A DNA stretch of 64,000 nucleotides from Patagioenas fasciata (Eukaryota > Chordata > Aves > Columbiformes > Columbidae). The translations under genes were made by a program, and so were the position numbers. Shown piece after piece: positions 26,401-35,335 of this stretch (positions are counted from its first letter, which is position 1; every line of letters starts with the position of its first letter). The notes under the pieces are model-generated. The model worked only from the letters and a program-made list of their open reading frames with translations, was not told the DNA's origin and did no database searches. The stretch covers positions 2,857,001 through 2,921,000 of the forward strand of contig NW_027288510.1 of assembly GCF_037038585.1 (NCBI RefSeq). Direction: 5' to 3'.

Positions 26401-29400
26401 GGAGGAGGTGGATTAGCTGATTTTCTTGTGAGGGGACTGTCTGTTCACCCCAATGACTGCCATCCTGCTAAAGGTGCTTTGTTTAAGTGCCTAAATTTGG
26501 GCTGGATGATGGCCCCAGGGGTGCACACAGATAGTTCAACAAGACCTCAGTGCAAGGGTGTCTGGCACAGGGAGTAGTTGAGCACAAAGAGAAGAGCGTC
26601 AAGGCAGTTTTAGAGGGGCTGGGGGCAATTTGAAGAGGTTATTATTTGGAAAGTTTTCCTTTTTCCTTATCCTGATCTTCTGAGACGGCAAAAAACCTCC
26701 TGCAGCAGGGAAAGGGTGGGAGTGTGGGGAGGAACATGGGGCTGGGCTGGTCCGGGTGCAGGGAACTGAGCACATGTGCTGCAGACATGCACAGCGGTGA
26801 TTTAGAGGCAAGAATGTTTGGGCTGGAAGAAACCCAATTTATCAGATTGATAGCTTGGGAGCCTGACTCTATTAGTTGCAAAGTAGAAAGCAAACCCATT
26901 AATTTTTGTCTAACAACCTTGTTTTCCCGTTTTCAGAAGAATCTGACGGAGCTGAGGTCCTTTGGCTCACCACCTTCAGCTGTCAGCAATGTCACCGCAG
27001 CCGTGATGGTGCTGATGGCCCCAGGAGGAAAGATTCCCAAGGACAGGAGCTGGAAAGCAGCCAAAGCCGCCATGGCCAGGGTGGATGGCTTCCTGGACTC
27101 CTTGATCAAGTTCGACAAGGAGAACATCCATGAGAACTGCCTCAAAGCCCTTCAGCCCTATTTACAGGATCCCAAGTTTAAACCCGAATTTGTGACCACC
27201 AAGTCCTTGGCGGCGGCCGGGCTCTGCTCCTGGGTGGTGAACATGGTGCGGTTCCACGCTGTGTTCTGCGAGGTGCAGCCCAAGCGGCAGGCTCTGAGCA
27301 GGGCCAACGCCGAGCTGGCGGCTGCCCAGGACAAGCTGGCCAGTATCAAGGCCAAGATTGCTGTAAGTGCTTGCCCTTCGGTGGGAGCAGTGTAAGGGAA
27401 AGGGAGCTGGGGGTCCTGGGGACAGCAGGGTGAGCATGAGCCAGCACTGGGCCCTTGTGGCCAGGAAGGCCAATGGTACCTGGGGTGGATTAGAAGGGGG
27501 TGGTCAGTAGGTCAGAGAGGTTCTCCTGCCCCTCTACTCTGCCCTGGGGAGACCACACCTGGAATCTTGTGTCCAGTTGTGGCCCCTCAGCTCCAGAAGG
27601 ACAGGGAACTGCTGCAGAGAGTCCAGCGCAGCCACCAAGATGCTGGAGGGAGTGGAGCATCTCCCGTGTGAGGAAAGGCTGAGGGAGCTGGGGCTCTGGA
27701 GCTGGAGAAGAGGAGACTGAGGGGTGACCTCATTAATGTTTATAAATATGTAAAGGGTGAGTGTCAGGAGGATGGAGCCAGGCTCTTCTGGGTGACAACC
27801 AGTGATAGGACAAGGGGCAATGGGTGCAAACTGGAACACAGGAGGTTCCACTTAAATACGAGAAGAAACTTCTTCCTGGTGAGGGTGGCAGAGCCTGGCC
27901 CAGGCTGCCCAGGGAGGTTGTGGAGTCTCCTTCTGTGCAGACATTCAAACCCCCTGGACCCCTTCCTGTGGAACCTCAGCTGGGTGTTCCTGCTCCATGG
28001 GGGGATTGCACTGGATGAGCTTTCCAGGTCCCTTCAACCCCTGACATTCTGGGATTCCGTGACTTGTCACACTGGTCACTGCCTGGGGAGAAATCCTCCA
28101 CTTTGGAGCAAACTGCTTCTCTGTGCTCACGTGTGGAGTGGGAATCCAAAGATTTTTTTTTACTGCTGCTTTCTACATTTCATCTGTTCTTCGCCAGCCT
28201 TGCTTACACCTTGAAAGAAAGGCTAATTAATAATTCTTATTATTCCCACCTAGTTTTTCAAAACGTAATTTACCTCTACACCTGGGTCCTCAGGACACTC
28301 ATTGTCTCAAACCAGTGTGTTCTGGGGGGGAAGAGGAACCGGAGGCTCATTCAGAGCACTCATAGCATGTGCTGGGCTGGCTCCCTGCGCTCAGTCCCCG
28401 ATGATGGGCGTTTTTTGCAGGATGACGACTGCTGAAGTACGAGGCTAAAAGTTTGTCCCTGCACAGCTCCCTGATGGCAAATCTTGTGCATCATCCTTAT
28501 TTAGTTTTTTGCTAATTAAAAAAAAAAAAAGAAAAAAGGCAGCGCAGCAGGGACATCTTTACCCAGCCTGGCCTGGGATGTCTCCAGGGATGGTTCATCC
28601 ACCACCTCTCTGGCCAAGCTGGGCCAGGCTCTCACCACCCTCAGGGCAACAATTTCTTCCTCATGTCCAGCCTGAATCTCCCTCCTTTAGTTTAAACCAT
28701 CACCCCTTGTCCTATCGCAACAGGCCCTGCTCAAAAGTCTGTCCCCATCTTTCTTATCAACCCCATTGACGTATGAAAAGGCCACACTAAGGTCTCCCCG
28801 GAGCTTCTCTTCTCCAGCTGAACCCCCCAGCTCTCTCATCCTGTCCTCCCAGCAGAGCTGTTCCAGCCTCGGATCATTCCTGTGGCTCCTCTGGCCCCGC
28901 TCCAGCAGGTCCATGTGTGTCCTGTGCTGAGGACCCAGAGCTGGACCAGCACTGCAGACAGCAAAAAAACCCCACAAAAAACCCAGACAAATAAGTCAAT
29001 AAAATCAAAATACGTAAAAAATATTGACAAGTAAGTAAAAATATTGACTTATTTTGGAGCATGTGCCCCGAAACCTGCCTTTTCTTAACATGCTGTGGAA
29101 CTGGCATCCTCCTTCATGAGTGAAGGATCCTGTGTGTCTGTGCCTTCGTACTGACACCACAGTGTGTGCAAAATCCCCTTTAAAAACCAACATGTGTTGT
29201 CAGCTGGGCTGACAGTTCTGTGTTGAAATATGCGGCTTTGAGATGTGCACTTAGAGAGGGGCAGCGCTGTTCCTGCAGCCCAGCTCGTGCGAGGACTCAT
29301 CTGTTCCATCTTCGTTTTAGAAAATATATAGCTCTTTTGATGCCTCCTAGGCTTCTTAAAATGCTTACTACACTTTTTAACTAAAAATATTAAAGAAAAG

Positions 29401-31281
29401 GCTGCAGATTCCTCCAGTAGCCCCTTCCTGCTGCAGAGGTGGGCACAGCACCTGGAGCAGGGCTGGATTTAGAGCTATTTAGCCTCTAATTCTCCCATCT
29501 CAGATGTGAAATACAGCACTGGGAAACATTTTTTTATCCCTTTATGGTTCTTGTTTCTGAAGCTTTTAATGTCTGAGCTTTTTCTCTTCTTTCTTTTTTC
29601 GAAGAAGTGGGATTTGGTAAAGGAAGTGGCAATCCCCCCAATCTTTGGGGGGATTACTGGTACCTCACCAGCATGCGCTTGCAAAACTGATTGGTTTAGG
29701 TGAGTTTTCCCCTCTGCAGATGGGTAATGACACACTGCTCGGCGCAGGGCTGGATCTGTAGGGGTATCCCTGCTTATCAAACTGTGATATCTTGGATACC
29801 TTCATTGACGTGAGGCTGATTCATACCTGCTCACAACAGGGCCCTGAGCTGCCGCATATCTATTTTTAGGAATAAATGAGACTATTTGGATTTTCAAAAA
29901 TACTTATCACTTTGCCTGGGAAGTAAGGTCACTACAAATCTGGGGAGGGTAGATATAGAAGTGAGAGCTGTCCTCCCAGCTGCACACAGATGTGTTTGTG
30001 TGTTACTGCAGAGTGGGTCTGGTGGGCATTGCAGCTCTGACCTGTTCTCACAGCTCACGCTCATGTATCAGATTGTGCTTGTGTAATGGGGTTTTATATA
30101 TAGGAGTGTACGTATGCACACACATTCATGTACCTGCAGGGACAGAAACTTTTTGTGTTATTAATTCCAAGACAGGTCAAGGAGGGAGCGCTTTGTGTTT
30201 TCCAGTATCCTGGAGAGCTGCAGATACTGGAATGGAATGGAATGGAATAGGATAGGATAGGATAGGATAGGATAGGATAGAATAGAATAGAATAGAATAG
30301 AATAGAATAGAATAGAATAGAATAGAATAGAATAGAATAGAATAGAATCCTTTTTTATTTTCAGGTTTGTTTCTAGCGTAGCTCAAACAGCGTTAGAGTG
30401 ATTTACGAGCAGTTTATCCTTAAGCAGTTTGCACTGGGTGGAGATAAAATCTATTATTACTTCTGCCTCTCTTATCAGAAGTGAGATGCTCCAAGTGCTT
30501 GTGGGAGCCCTTGATTTGTTTTAGACCTGAGTGTGAGCAGCTCTGGCCAAGCAAAGGGACAGTGTGGGGGGCTCCAGGTGCTTTGGGAGCTTCTGCCCCT
30601 TCCCAGCCCTCAAACACTTTGCAGCCGGCCTGCACGTGAGATGGTCCCACCTGGAGCTGCTTGCGCTCCTCTGTCACAGTGTCCAAGGCAGCTCAGGCAG
30701 CTTTAGGAGCAGGATCACTTTATTGACTTCTATGTCATAGTCCTTTCTAGAAAGAGGGCACAGGAGGTGTGTTCTGGCGATGGTTCAAGCCCCAGGAGCC
30801 CCTTGGGGTTCTGCGCGCAACTCAGCAGAGCCTCAAGGACTGGACCGAGACCAGAGGGGCTGCAGCATCAGAGAACAAGACTTGGTTTTCTTAGCTGCCC
30901 TGTTCATAGCTATAGCACCACTCATAGGTGCTTGGCCATAAGGACCCCTTTTCCCAGTTTAAATTCACACCAAATACATTAGTTTTGCAGGTTCTTCGCC
31001 TGTGCCCTGCGCTGAGGGTGTGAGTTCCAAGCACACAATGTAACCCAGGACCCGGCTGCTCCGCGCTGCTCCTGCTGCCGCAGGGGGAGTATCTCTCCAG
31101 AAGGGTTTGCCTTAAAACTGTGCTGTGATTTTCTCCTTTTATTTTCTTTTCTCATGTACAGCGCCTCAACGAGAACCTGAGGAAGCTCACAGCCAAGTTT
31201 GAGAAGGCCACTTCCGACAAACTCAAGTGTCAGCAAGAAGCCGAAGCGACAGCGTGTACCACTGCTCTTGCGAATCGACTG
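2332..31281 (+). CDS. DNAH9: Axonemal dynein heavy chain (DNAH9-like), ten internal exons
   Basis: Outer-arm dynein heavy chains are ATPase motors that slide doublet microtubules in motile cilia and sperm flagella. Ten exons (2332-2493, 3283-3479, 6484-6646, 9248-9371, 12178-12320, 15495-15656, 16805-17038, 22906-23166, 26937-27362, 31162-31281) join to 1,992 bp, or 664 codons, without a stop or frame break. All introns are GT-AG. In order they encode the pre-AAA4 segment, AAA4 with P-loop GVGGSGKQS, stalk coiled coil 1, the microtubule-binding domain ([14 protein letters not shown]) and part of coiled coil 2. The choice of DNAH9 over DNAH17 or DNAH11 rests on the [16 protein letters not shown] and [11 protein letters not shown] segments, compared with remembered family sequences; a beta-type outer-arm chain is much surer than the paralogue. 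Upstream exons lie outside the window. Downstream exons (rest of coiled coil 2, AAA5, AAA6, C-terminus) were not found. Confidence 0.85.
2494..3282. other. DNAH9: Dynein intron A-B
   Basis: 789 bp. A pyrimidine-rich stretch (3106-3160) and AT-rich sequence precede the acceptor. No repeat or gene was recognised. Confidence 0.75.
3283..3479 (+). CDS. DNAH9: DNAH9-like exon B: N-terminal part of AAA4
   Basis: 197 bp. The acceptor is tttgacag. The exon ends in CACGT with donor gtaaggg, leaving a two-base codon that the next exon completes with T (Val). Visible family motifs are [11 protein letters not shown] and [20 protein letters not shown], the usual lead-in to the AAA4 P-loop exon. Read straight through, the frame hits TAA at once, which confirms the donor. 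Confidence 0.87.
3480..6483. other. DNAH9: Dynein intron B-C
   Basis: 3.0 kb. It holds one minus-strand CR1 (4190-4735); nothing else was recognised. Confidence 0.75.
4190..4735 (-). mobile_element. CR1 element
   Basis: About 545 bp. The plus strand starts AGAATCAGAGAATCCCAGAA, the complement of the terminal repeats, and runs through CTGGGCAGCCTGGGCCAGGC to the CCACAACTGGACACAATATT segment. It is one of the longer CR1 tails here, in intron 3480-6483. Confidence 0.88.
6484..6646 (+). CDS. DNAH9: DNAH9-like exon C: AAA4 Walker A
   Basis: 163 bp. The acceptor is caatttag; the first base completes the Val codon of the exon before, and the donor is gtgggtga. It encodes [13 protein letters not shown], then [17 protein letters not shown], which holds the intact AAA4 nucleotide-binding P-loop (GxxGxGKQS), then [14 protein letters not shown]. 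Length and phase match the axonemal dynein pattern. Nothing suggests loss of nucleotide binding. Confidence 0.93.
6755..7185 (+). mobile_element. CR1 element, subfamily shared with 13434 and 15158
   Basis: About 430 bp, ending GGGATTCTGTGATTCTGT. Internal landmarks are GGGGCAACGGGCACAGACTG, GCCTGGCCCAGGCTGCCCAG and GTGAGCAGGGCTTGGACTGG. It is nearly identical over roughly 250 bp to the copies at 13434-13735 (same strand) and 15158-15402 (opposite strand). Confidence 0.9.
8454..8500. repeat. Small local duplication
   Basis: GTCCTTCATCAGGA followed by ACACTGT occurs twice in direct succession, with a few extra bases in the first copy. It is probably a replication-slippage duplication within a dynein intron. 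Confidence 0.7.
9248..9371 (+). CDS. DNAH9: DNAH9-like exon D: AAA4 Walker B region
   Basis: 124 bp, phase 0 to phase 1. The acceptor is caacgtccag. It encodes [16 protein letters not shown], then [20 protein letters not shown] and DFLAS. A GTGAGT at 9350 looks like a donor, but ending there would drop the conserved (I/V)xDxLASG segment. Ending at 9371, with donor gtacct, restores it and joins in frame to the next exon, so 9371 is the better end. VFLMTD occupies the Walker B position, with T-D where classical AAA modules have D-E, as in other axonemal heavy chains. Confidence 0.88.
9372..12177. other. DNAH9: Dynein intron D-E
   Basis: 2.8 kb. It holds the long CR1 tail at 10590-11357; the AT-rich part after it (11500-12000) is featureless. 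Confidence 0.75.
10590..11357 (+). mobile_element. Long CR1 3' element
   Basis: About 770 bp, the longest CR1 tail in the window. It includes ATTTTGCACCTGGGACACAG, GTGTCCAGAGGGACATGAAG, GGAGCGGCTGAAGTCCCTGG and GGACAATGTCCTCAGACACA, and ends GTTCTATGGTTCTATG. It sits in intron 9372-12177 and has drifted from the other copies, so it is probably an older subfamily. Confidence 0.85.
12178..12320 (+). CDS. DNAH9: DNAH9-like exon E: AAA4 middle
   Basis: 143 bp. The acceptor is ttcttctcag; the first two bases complete a glycine codon and the donor is gtgagaca. It encodes [20 protein letters not shown], then [19 protein letters not shown] and IERVRRQLK. The [14 protein letters not shown] and ETCWKFFI(E/D)xVRxQLK motifs are hallmarks of this part of AAA4 in DNAH9/11/17-type chains. 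Confidence 0.9.
13434..13735 (+). mobile_element. CR1 element, same subfamily as 6755
   Basis: About 300 bp matching the 6755-7185 copy from TCCAGGGTGGGTGTCAGAGG to CTGGGATCCTGTG, including the GTGAGCAGGGCTTGGACTGG landmark. It is 5'-truncated. Confidence 0.88.
15158..15402 (-). mobile_element. CR1 element, same subfamily as 6755
   Basis: The plus strand starts ATGGAATCCCAGCCTGGTGG and includes CCAAGCCCTGCTCACGCAGG and CTGGGCAGCCTGGGCCAGGC, the complement of the 6755 and 13434 copies. It ends about 90 bp before dynein exon F. Confidence 0.88.
15495..15656 (+). CDS. DNAH9: DNAH9-like exon F: AAA4 core, C-terminal part
   Basis: 162 bp, phase 0 at both ends. The acceptor is gggctctgcag and the donor gtgagcac. 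It encodes [20 protein letters not shown], then [20 protein letters not shown] and [14 protein letters not shown]. The LCFSPVG, RVR(S/A)R(R/K)FPA and CTAIxWFxEWPxxAL motifs are diagnostic of dynein AAA4. A minus-strand CR1 fragment ends about 90 bp upstream in the intron without touching the acceptor. Confidence 0.92.
15657..16804. other. DNAH9: Dynein intron F-G
   Basis: 1.15 kb. It holds one diverged CR1 tail (15870-16120); the rest is AT-rich and featureless. Confidence 0.75.
15870..16120 (+). mobile_element. CR1 3' fragment
   Basis: The GGCCTCAAGTTGTGCCAGGG, CATTGGAACAGGCTGCCCAG and TCTCTTCCAACCAAAATG landmarks end in TTTCTATGATGCT. It is diverged, in intron 15657-16804. Confidence 0.85.
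16805..17038 (+). CDS. DNAH9: DNAH9-like exon G: AAA4 small domain and start of stalk
   Basis: 234 bp, 78 codons, phase 0 at both ends. The acceptor is tcttacttttag and the donor gtaagcaa. It encodes [20 protein letters not shown], then [19 protein letters not shown], then a Lys/Glu-rich segment [18 protein letters not shown]. The [11 protein letters not shown] motif closes AAA4, and the charged helix begins stalk coiled coil 1. Confidence 0.93.
19588..19770 (+). mobile_element. CR1 ORF2 endonuclease-region fragment
   Basis: Translated on the plus strand, the segment gives [16 protein letters not shown] and, after a stop, [11 protein letters not shown]. These are the CYxPPNQ and GDFN motifs of the apurinic endonuclease domain of CR1/L2-type LINE ORF2. 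It is an internal piece, unlike the other CR1 copies here, which are all 3' tails, and it is broken by a stop and frameshift. Confidence 0.7.
21565..21968 (+). mobile_element. CR1 element
   Basis: About 400 bp with CACAC-type 5' remnant GTGATGGGAGCGGCTGAGGG, AAACGGCCTCAAGTTGCGCC, GGGCATTGGAACAGGCTGCC and the end AATGATTCTATGATTCC. It belongs to the same subfamily as the copies at 32043, 42258 and 62533 (opposite strand). Confidence 0.9.
22906..23166 (+). CDS. DNAH9: DNAH9-like exon H: stalk coiled coil 1
   Basis: 261 bp, 87 codons, phase 0 at both ends. The acceptor is cttccctccag and the donor gtagggta. The product is one highly charged amphipathic helix with heptad spacing: [40 protein letters not shown], then [20 protein letters not shown] and TLNK. 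This is stalk coiled coil 1, which carries the signal between the motor ring and the microtubule-binding tip. It is among the most conserved stretches of the gene. Confidence 0.94.
23471..23586 (-). mobile_element. CR1 3' end fragment
   Basis: The plus strand starts AGAATCATAGATCCATAGAA, the complement of terminal repeats, followed by GGTTTAGGTCGGAGGGACC and AGCTCCCCCAGTGCCACCCC. Only about 115 bp of the tail is kept. Confidence 0.82.
25083..25345 (+). mobile_element. CR1 3' fragment
   Basis: The GGCTTCAAGTTGCACGAGGG, GCATTGGAACAGGCTGCCCA and GGTCTCTTCCAACCAAAATG landmarks end in ATTCCATGATTCTGTGATT. It lies in intron 23167-26936. Confidence 0.87.
26937..27362 (+). CDS. DNAH9: DNAH9-like exon I: microtubule-binding domain
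   Basis: 426 bp, 142 codons, phase 0 at both ends. The acceptor is cccgttttcag and the donor gtaagtgc. It encodes [19 protein letters not shown], then the [19 protein letters not shown] segment, the acidic/basic [19 protein letters not shown] stretch, [14 protein letters not shown], and the start of coiled coil 2 ([19 protein letters not shown]). The exon therefore holds essentially the whole stalk-tip microtubule-binding domain and its return helix. No lesion is seen. Confidence 0.95.
27535..28065 (+). mobile_element. CR1 element
   Basis: About 530 bp with CTGGGGAGACCACACCTGGA, AGGCTGAGGGAGCTGGGGCT, GCCTGGCCCAGGCTGCCCAG and CATTCTGGGATTCCGTGA at the 3' end. It is the same kind as the inverted copy at 4190-4735. 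It starts about 170 bp after dynein exon I. Confidence 0.88.
28550..28962 (-). mobile_element. CR1 fragment
   Basis: The plus strand runs CAGCCTGGCCTGGGATGTCT, GGTTCATCCACCACCTCTCT, CACCCCTTGTCCTATCGCAA and CTGTCCTCCCAGCAGAGCTG. This is the interior of a CR1 tail in reverse; the terminal-repeat end is missing. A poly-A-like run (28518-28540) lies next to it. Confidence 0.83.
29631..29655. repeat. Perfect 9-bp inverted repeat with 7-nt loop
   Basis: AATCCCCCC, then seven bases, then GGGGGGATT form a GC-rich perfect stem. It lies in a dynein intron far from splice sites. It could form a hairpin in RNA, but nothing links it to a known element. Confidence 0.6.
30229..30348. repeat. Pentanucleotide microsatellite, three successive variants
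   Basis: A 120-bp tract of period five moves from (GGAAT)n through (GGATA)n to (GAATA)n in discrete blocks. The block structure suggests expansion of successive variants. It lies in intron 27363-31161, about 810 bp before dynein exon J. Confidence 0.95.
31162..31281 (+). CDS. DNAH9: DNAH9-like exon J: stalk coiled coil 2, last dynein exon seen
   Basis: 120 bp, 40 codons, phase 0 at both ends. The acceptor is catgtacag and the donor gtgagtgt. It encodes [20 protein letters not shown], then [20 protein letters not shown]. This closely matches remembered DNAH9 at this point, and the next exon should continue coiled coil 2 towards AAA5. No such exon was recognised in the remaining 32.7 kb on either strand, although the donor here is intact. 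Confidence 0.9.
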
Positions 31282-34149
31282 GTGAGTGTCAGCAGATGCA
31301 GCTCTGGTGGCATGAATGGGAGGTACCAGGTGCTGCTGAGATGCGAACCACGTGCGCACAGCACGTTACATCCTCTCATTTTTTTGGAATATGTTTCCTG
31401 CACTGCAGCAAGTTTCAGTAATGAAAATGATTTTGCATTGGCTGTTTTCATACATCAGGGTAGGCACTGCTCGTATTGCTATACCCTCTTCACAGGTCTC
31501 ATCTCCTTTTTGTTACTTAAAAGCTTGATCAAGTACTGATGAGCCAAAACTATATTACTCAAAAATCGTATCATTAAAAAAAAAAAAGACAGGAATATGC
31601 CAGTAGCTTTGCAGGTTTAGAAATTATGAAAAGTTAATAGTGAAAAGCTCTAAAAAAGCAGCGCATGTCTCCATTATCAGTCCATCGCTATGCATTGCAG
31701 TCTATTGTATCTTCAAAATACGCAGCCTCCTAGTCCTCTGCAGGGGCAATGCCCTTGTCACTACTTCACAGATAAGACACTGAGAGATGATGGCTTCTGT
31801 TCACACTAGCTGGAGCCCCAGCTCACATCCAGTGCCTTAATTGCCCTTAATGCTTTGCATTTTGGCTTCCGCACTGGCTGTCAGCTCCGAGCGAGCCAGT
31901 TCTTCCTCTGAGCAATGGAACAGGGCTGCAGGAGACTGACTGGTGCTTGAGCTCTGCCCTGCCAGGCGGTGGTGTTGGAGCTGGTTCTAGCAGCTGATTC
32001 TGCTGACTCAAGCTCCCCCTCTTGCACACAAAGGCACCATTATCATAGAATCACAGAATCATTTGGTTGGAAGAGCCCCTCAAGATCATCAAGTTGAACA
32101 GTTAACCCACCCTGGCACTGCCCCATGTCCCTGAGAGTGTCATCTCCATCTATTCAACCCCTCCAGGGCTGGTGACTCCAGCACTGCCCTGGGCAGCCTG
32201 TTCCAATGCCCCACAGCCCTTTGGGGAAGAAATTGTTCCCCAGATCCAACCTCAGCCTCCCCTGGCGCAACTTGAGGCCGTTTCCTCTCATCCCATCGCT
32301 TGTTCCTGGGGAGCAGAGCCCGACCCCCCCTGGCTCCAAGCTCCTTTCAGGCAGTGCAGAGATCAGAAGGTCTCCCCTCAGCTCCTGTTCTCCAGCTGAA
32401 CCCCCCAGGTCCCTCAGCCGCTCCCATCACACTTGTGCTCCAGCCCCTCACCAGCTCCGCTCCCTTCTCTCAACTCTCTCCAGCACCTCAAGGCCTTTCT
32501 TGGTGTGAGGGGCCAAAAACTGAACGCATTGATATAATCTCAGTGGAAAGCCCCAATTTTTCCATGTTTTTAAAATATCCGACATGCTAGACCTGCAGGG
32601 AAGATGCAGGTGGAGGTCTGGACTTAGGCAGTTGCGTTCCCACATTGCAGCTCTTCATGTGCAGAGCTCCTCCCGTGCCCTGTTTTGGGTGAGGGATATG
32701 TGCACAGCTGCCGAGCCTGTCCTGTGACCTGGCAAAACTCACTGAAACGTGTGGCCCCTGCTTTGTGACCTGCAGCCTGGGCCTGCAGCAGCCCTGAAAG
32801 GCAAGCGGCCGTGCTGCTCTTCCTCCCAGCGGCAGGGGAGATGCTGTGTTTGAACCGCTCTCTTTCCCAAGAGACTCGGCCTGTATCTCCAGGAGACCAT
32901 CCTGCCTGCTCTGCCCATCTTCAGGGATGCAGGTTGGTCTCTGTGTTGTTGAAGCTGCTACTGCTGGTGGAGCTGGTGGCAGCTGCATCCCAGTACAAAG
33001 GTATGTCTAGAAGTGATGCAGGATTCTCTGATTGGCTGTAATCTGTATATAAAGTAAAATATCTGTTTGCATCTATCCCAATGTAGCATGCAGTGATAAA
33101 TAGAGAAGTCAAATGGTTAAGCTTTTTGCTTTGGACATGCAGAGTTGTGCTCTGTTCCACATTTCGTACTCTCAGACCTTCTTAAGTGACCTTCAGCAAA
33201 TTGCTTTAGCCTGGATTTTCAGAACTGTTTAGATTTCGGGTGAGTTTTCACAGACACATGAAAAAGGACAGGAAAGTGTTCCCCAAAAGTGCGGAGTTCA
33301 CCTGCTGCGTGCTTGGGTACTGGGAAACTTGGGAAAAAAGACCCTTCATCTTGAATATCTGTGTGCCTGCGTTGGAAGAGCCGCGTGCAGCCCGGCTGCA
33401 GCACAGGCGGCTGCTTTGCCGACAAATGCGTTTGGGACTCTGAGATGCTCAGATATCCGGGGTCAAAGACAAACAGCAGAAAAGTCCCTTCCTGTGCCGA
33501 TTTAGATCTGTTTTATGCAACCGCTGAAGGAGTTTTATGCTTTCATGTTCTTCAGGTTAAATCTCGCTGAATGCTTCTGAAGCATTTAATTAAAACAGGA
33601 AAGTAGCTTTTTCTTTTGAAAGAGCCATTGATGTTTCCGGGGAGATTTTGAAGGATGAGTATTGCCCTGTGTCTTTCTGCAGACTAACAAAATCACATTG
33701 AACGTGTGACATGGAGGTAGATTGTGGCTCACATAGAAGAACCACAAAATAGAAGAAAATATTTCATTAAAAAGAAACATAGAAATGATGGTTGCAATTC
33801 TTTTCATATAAATATGTGTGTGTGTGCTTTACACTGAATACGGCTTAATTTCACCTTGATTAGTACCACTGTAGTGACAGATTGTCACCTGTGATGTATC
33901 TTCCTACATGATTTTTTTTAAGTTTGATAATTTCCTTTAAAAGCAACTATTTCAATTCTGAAATCAAGATAAGACATAGGAATCAAGTTTTAGAAAATCT
34001 TTCTTTGGTTGCAACTGCATTTTTAGCAATGATCTCTGCACTAGTCTGTGGTCTGACAGCACGGAGTTTGTGTCATGGGCGGTATAACCTCAGTGAAGCA
34101 ATAGGAATATATTGGCTCTGAAACGTGTTCTTTCCCTTGCTCGTGACCT
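31282..34149. other. Sequence after the last dynein exon
   Basis: 2.9 kb beginning with an intact splice donor. It holds a minus-strand CR1 (32043-32530). No AAA5-type exon was found in any frame. Confidence 0.65.
32043..32530 (-). mobile_element. CR1 element
   Basis: About 490 bp. The plus strand starts ATCATAGAATCACAGAATCA and runs through CAGCACTGCCCTGGGCAGCC, CACAGCCCTTTGGGGAAGAA and GGAGCAGAGCCCGACCCCCC to GGGGCCAAAAACTGAACGCA. It lies downstream of the last dynein exon seen. Confidence 0.9.
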
Positions 34150-34684
34150 GGGGACGCTCACAGGTCCCGGCCCCGGTCCCACCGCCCCGGGCGCTGAGCA
34201 GGCAGCGGCTGCAATAAATGGCGATGGGCAACCAAGCGCCGGTGCGGTCTGAGTGGGGGTCCCTGGGGCAGGATGGCAGAAAGCCCCGCTGTGTTTGCTT
34301 TTCAGGAGAAAAATAAGCGCTAAAAAGGCACTTTGGGGGTGCCCAGGTGGATCCGGTGGTACCCAGGGCCCCCCAGAGGGAGCACTGGCAGCAAACCGGT
34401 GGGCACCAGGGCAGAGCCAGCAAAGGCCCATCCTGCACCCCGGGTGGGGCTGAGGTGTCCATGGGCTTCAGAAACACCCCCTGGGACTAACTGGGGGGAC
34501 GGGGTGAGGGGGTAACCAGGGGGCTGTGCAAGAAGCCGGGCTGACTGTCGGCAGCCGGAGGAGGGGAGCGCTTTGCTCTGGGTCGGGGGACCCAGAACTG
34601 GGGGGACGCAGCAGCTCCGCGCCCCGCCCCGGGGGGCCCACAGCCCCATGTCGCAGCACTTTGCAGCCGCAGGAAAGCGCCCGG

Positions 34685-34693
34685 CACTTCCGG
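34685..34693 (-). promoter_or_regulatory. ETS/GABP-type binding site
   Basis: CACTTCCGG is the reverse complement of CCGGAAGTG, the consensus bound by ETS factors such as GABPA. It lies in the CpG-rich block next to further GC-rich sequence, which is the usual setting for functional copies. Binding is inferred, not shown. Confidence 0.4.
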
Positions 34694-35323
34694 TTGATGG
34701 GCGCTCTGGTCACGCCCACAGCCCTCGGCTGACAGACGGAGCCCTCGTTTAGTGAAACGCCTGGGAGCGGAGAAGCTTCTGGAGCACTGACCGTATACGG
34801 GCCCAGCTCGGATTCCCTTGGGCTTGACAAGGAGGCTGTGGGACCTTCCGGCGGTTTCGGTGCGGGGCTGCGGGCGGAGCGTTGTCCTCAGACTGCGGAC
34901 CCTGCGGGAGCATCCCGGGGAGAGCCCCCCCCGCCCCGCCGGCCGGTGGTTGTGTCTGCTGGGGACCCTGCGGAGCCGCCAGCTTTCGTGAGTGGGGATG
35001 TGCCTTTGGAATTGTCATTCAAAGGGTAGATGAGCACAGCTCGGCTTCAGCCGGGACGCCTCTGTGCCTTTAGTTTTTGTTTTTCCCTCACCTTCCCTTT
35101 CGCGCGGAGCGGCCCAGCCCGGGACGGGGGGGTGTGGGTGTGTGTGCTGAGGGAACACCTCGTACCCAGCAGCCTGCTCCGTGCCGCTGCTCCTTGTCCC
35201 TGCATTTATATACGATACACAAATGTAAAGCAAACGGGGGGGGTGCGTGGGAGCAGGAGCGGCTGGGGGCTCCCGGGCCGGGCCTGACGCCTGCAGCGCC
35301 TCACGCTTTCCCGCTCCCGTCGC

Positions 35324-35335
35324 GCCGCCATCTTG
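35324..35335 (-). promoter_or_regulatory. YY1-type binding site
   Basis: GCCGCCATCTTG is the reverse complement of CAAGATGGCGGC, the long-form YY1 consensus often found at or just after transcription starts of housekeeping genes. A second partial match (gagATGGCGGC) lies at about 35564-35573. Function is inferred from sequence and CpG context only. Confidence 0.4.

Larger units (their letters stand above)
23167..26936. other. DNAH9: Dynein intron H-I
   Basis: 3.8 kb. It holds CR1 tails at 23471-23586 and 25083-25345; nothing else was recognised. Confidence 0.75.
27363..31161. other. DNAH9: Dynein intron I-J
   Basis: 3.8 kb. It holds CR1 copies at 27535-28065 (plus) and 28550-28962 (minus), the hairpin at 29631 and the pentanucleotide tract at 30229. 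Confidence 0.75.

Noticed and set aside
30177..30386. Open frame with a repeated YSILF peptide
   Set aside because: It is the translation of the pentanucleotide microsatellite on the minus strand, not a gene.
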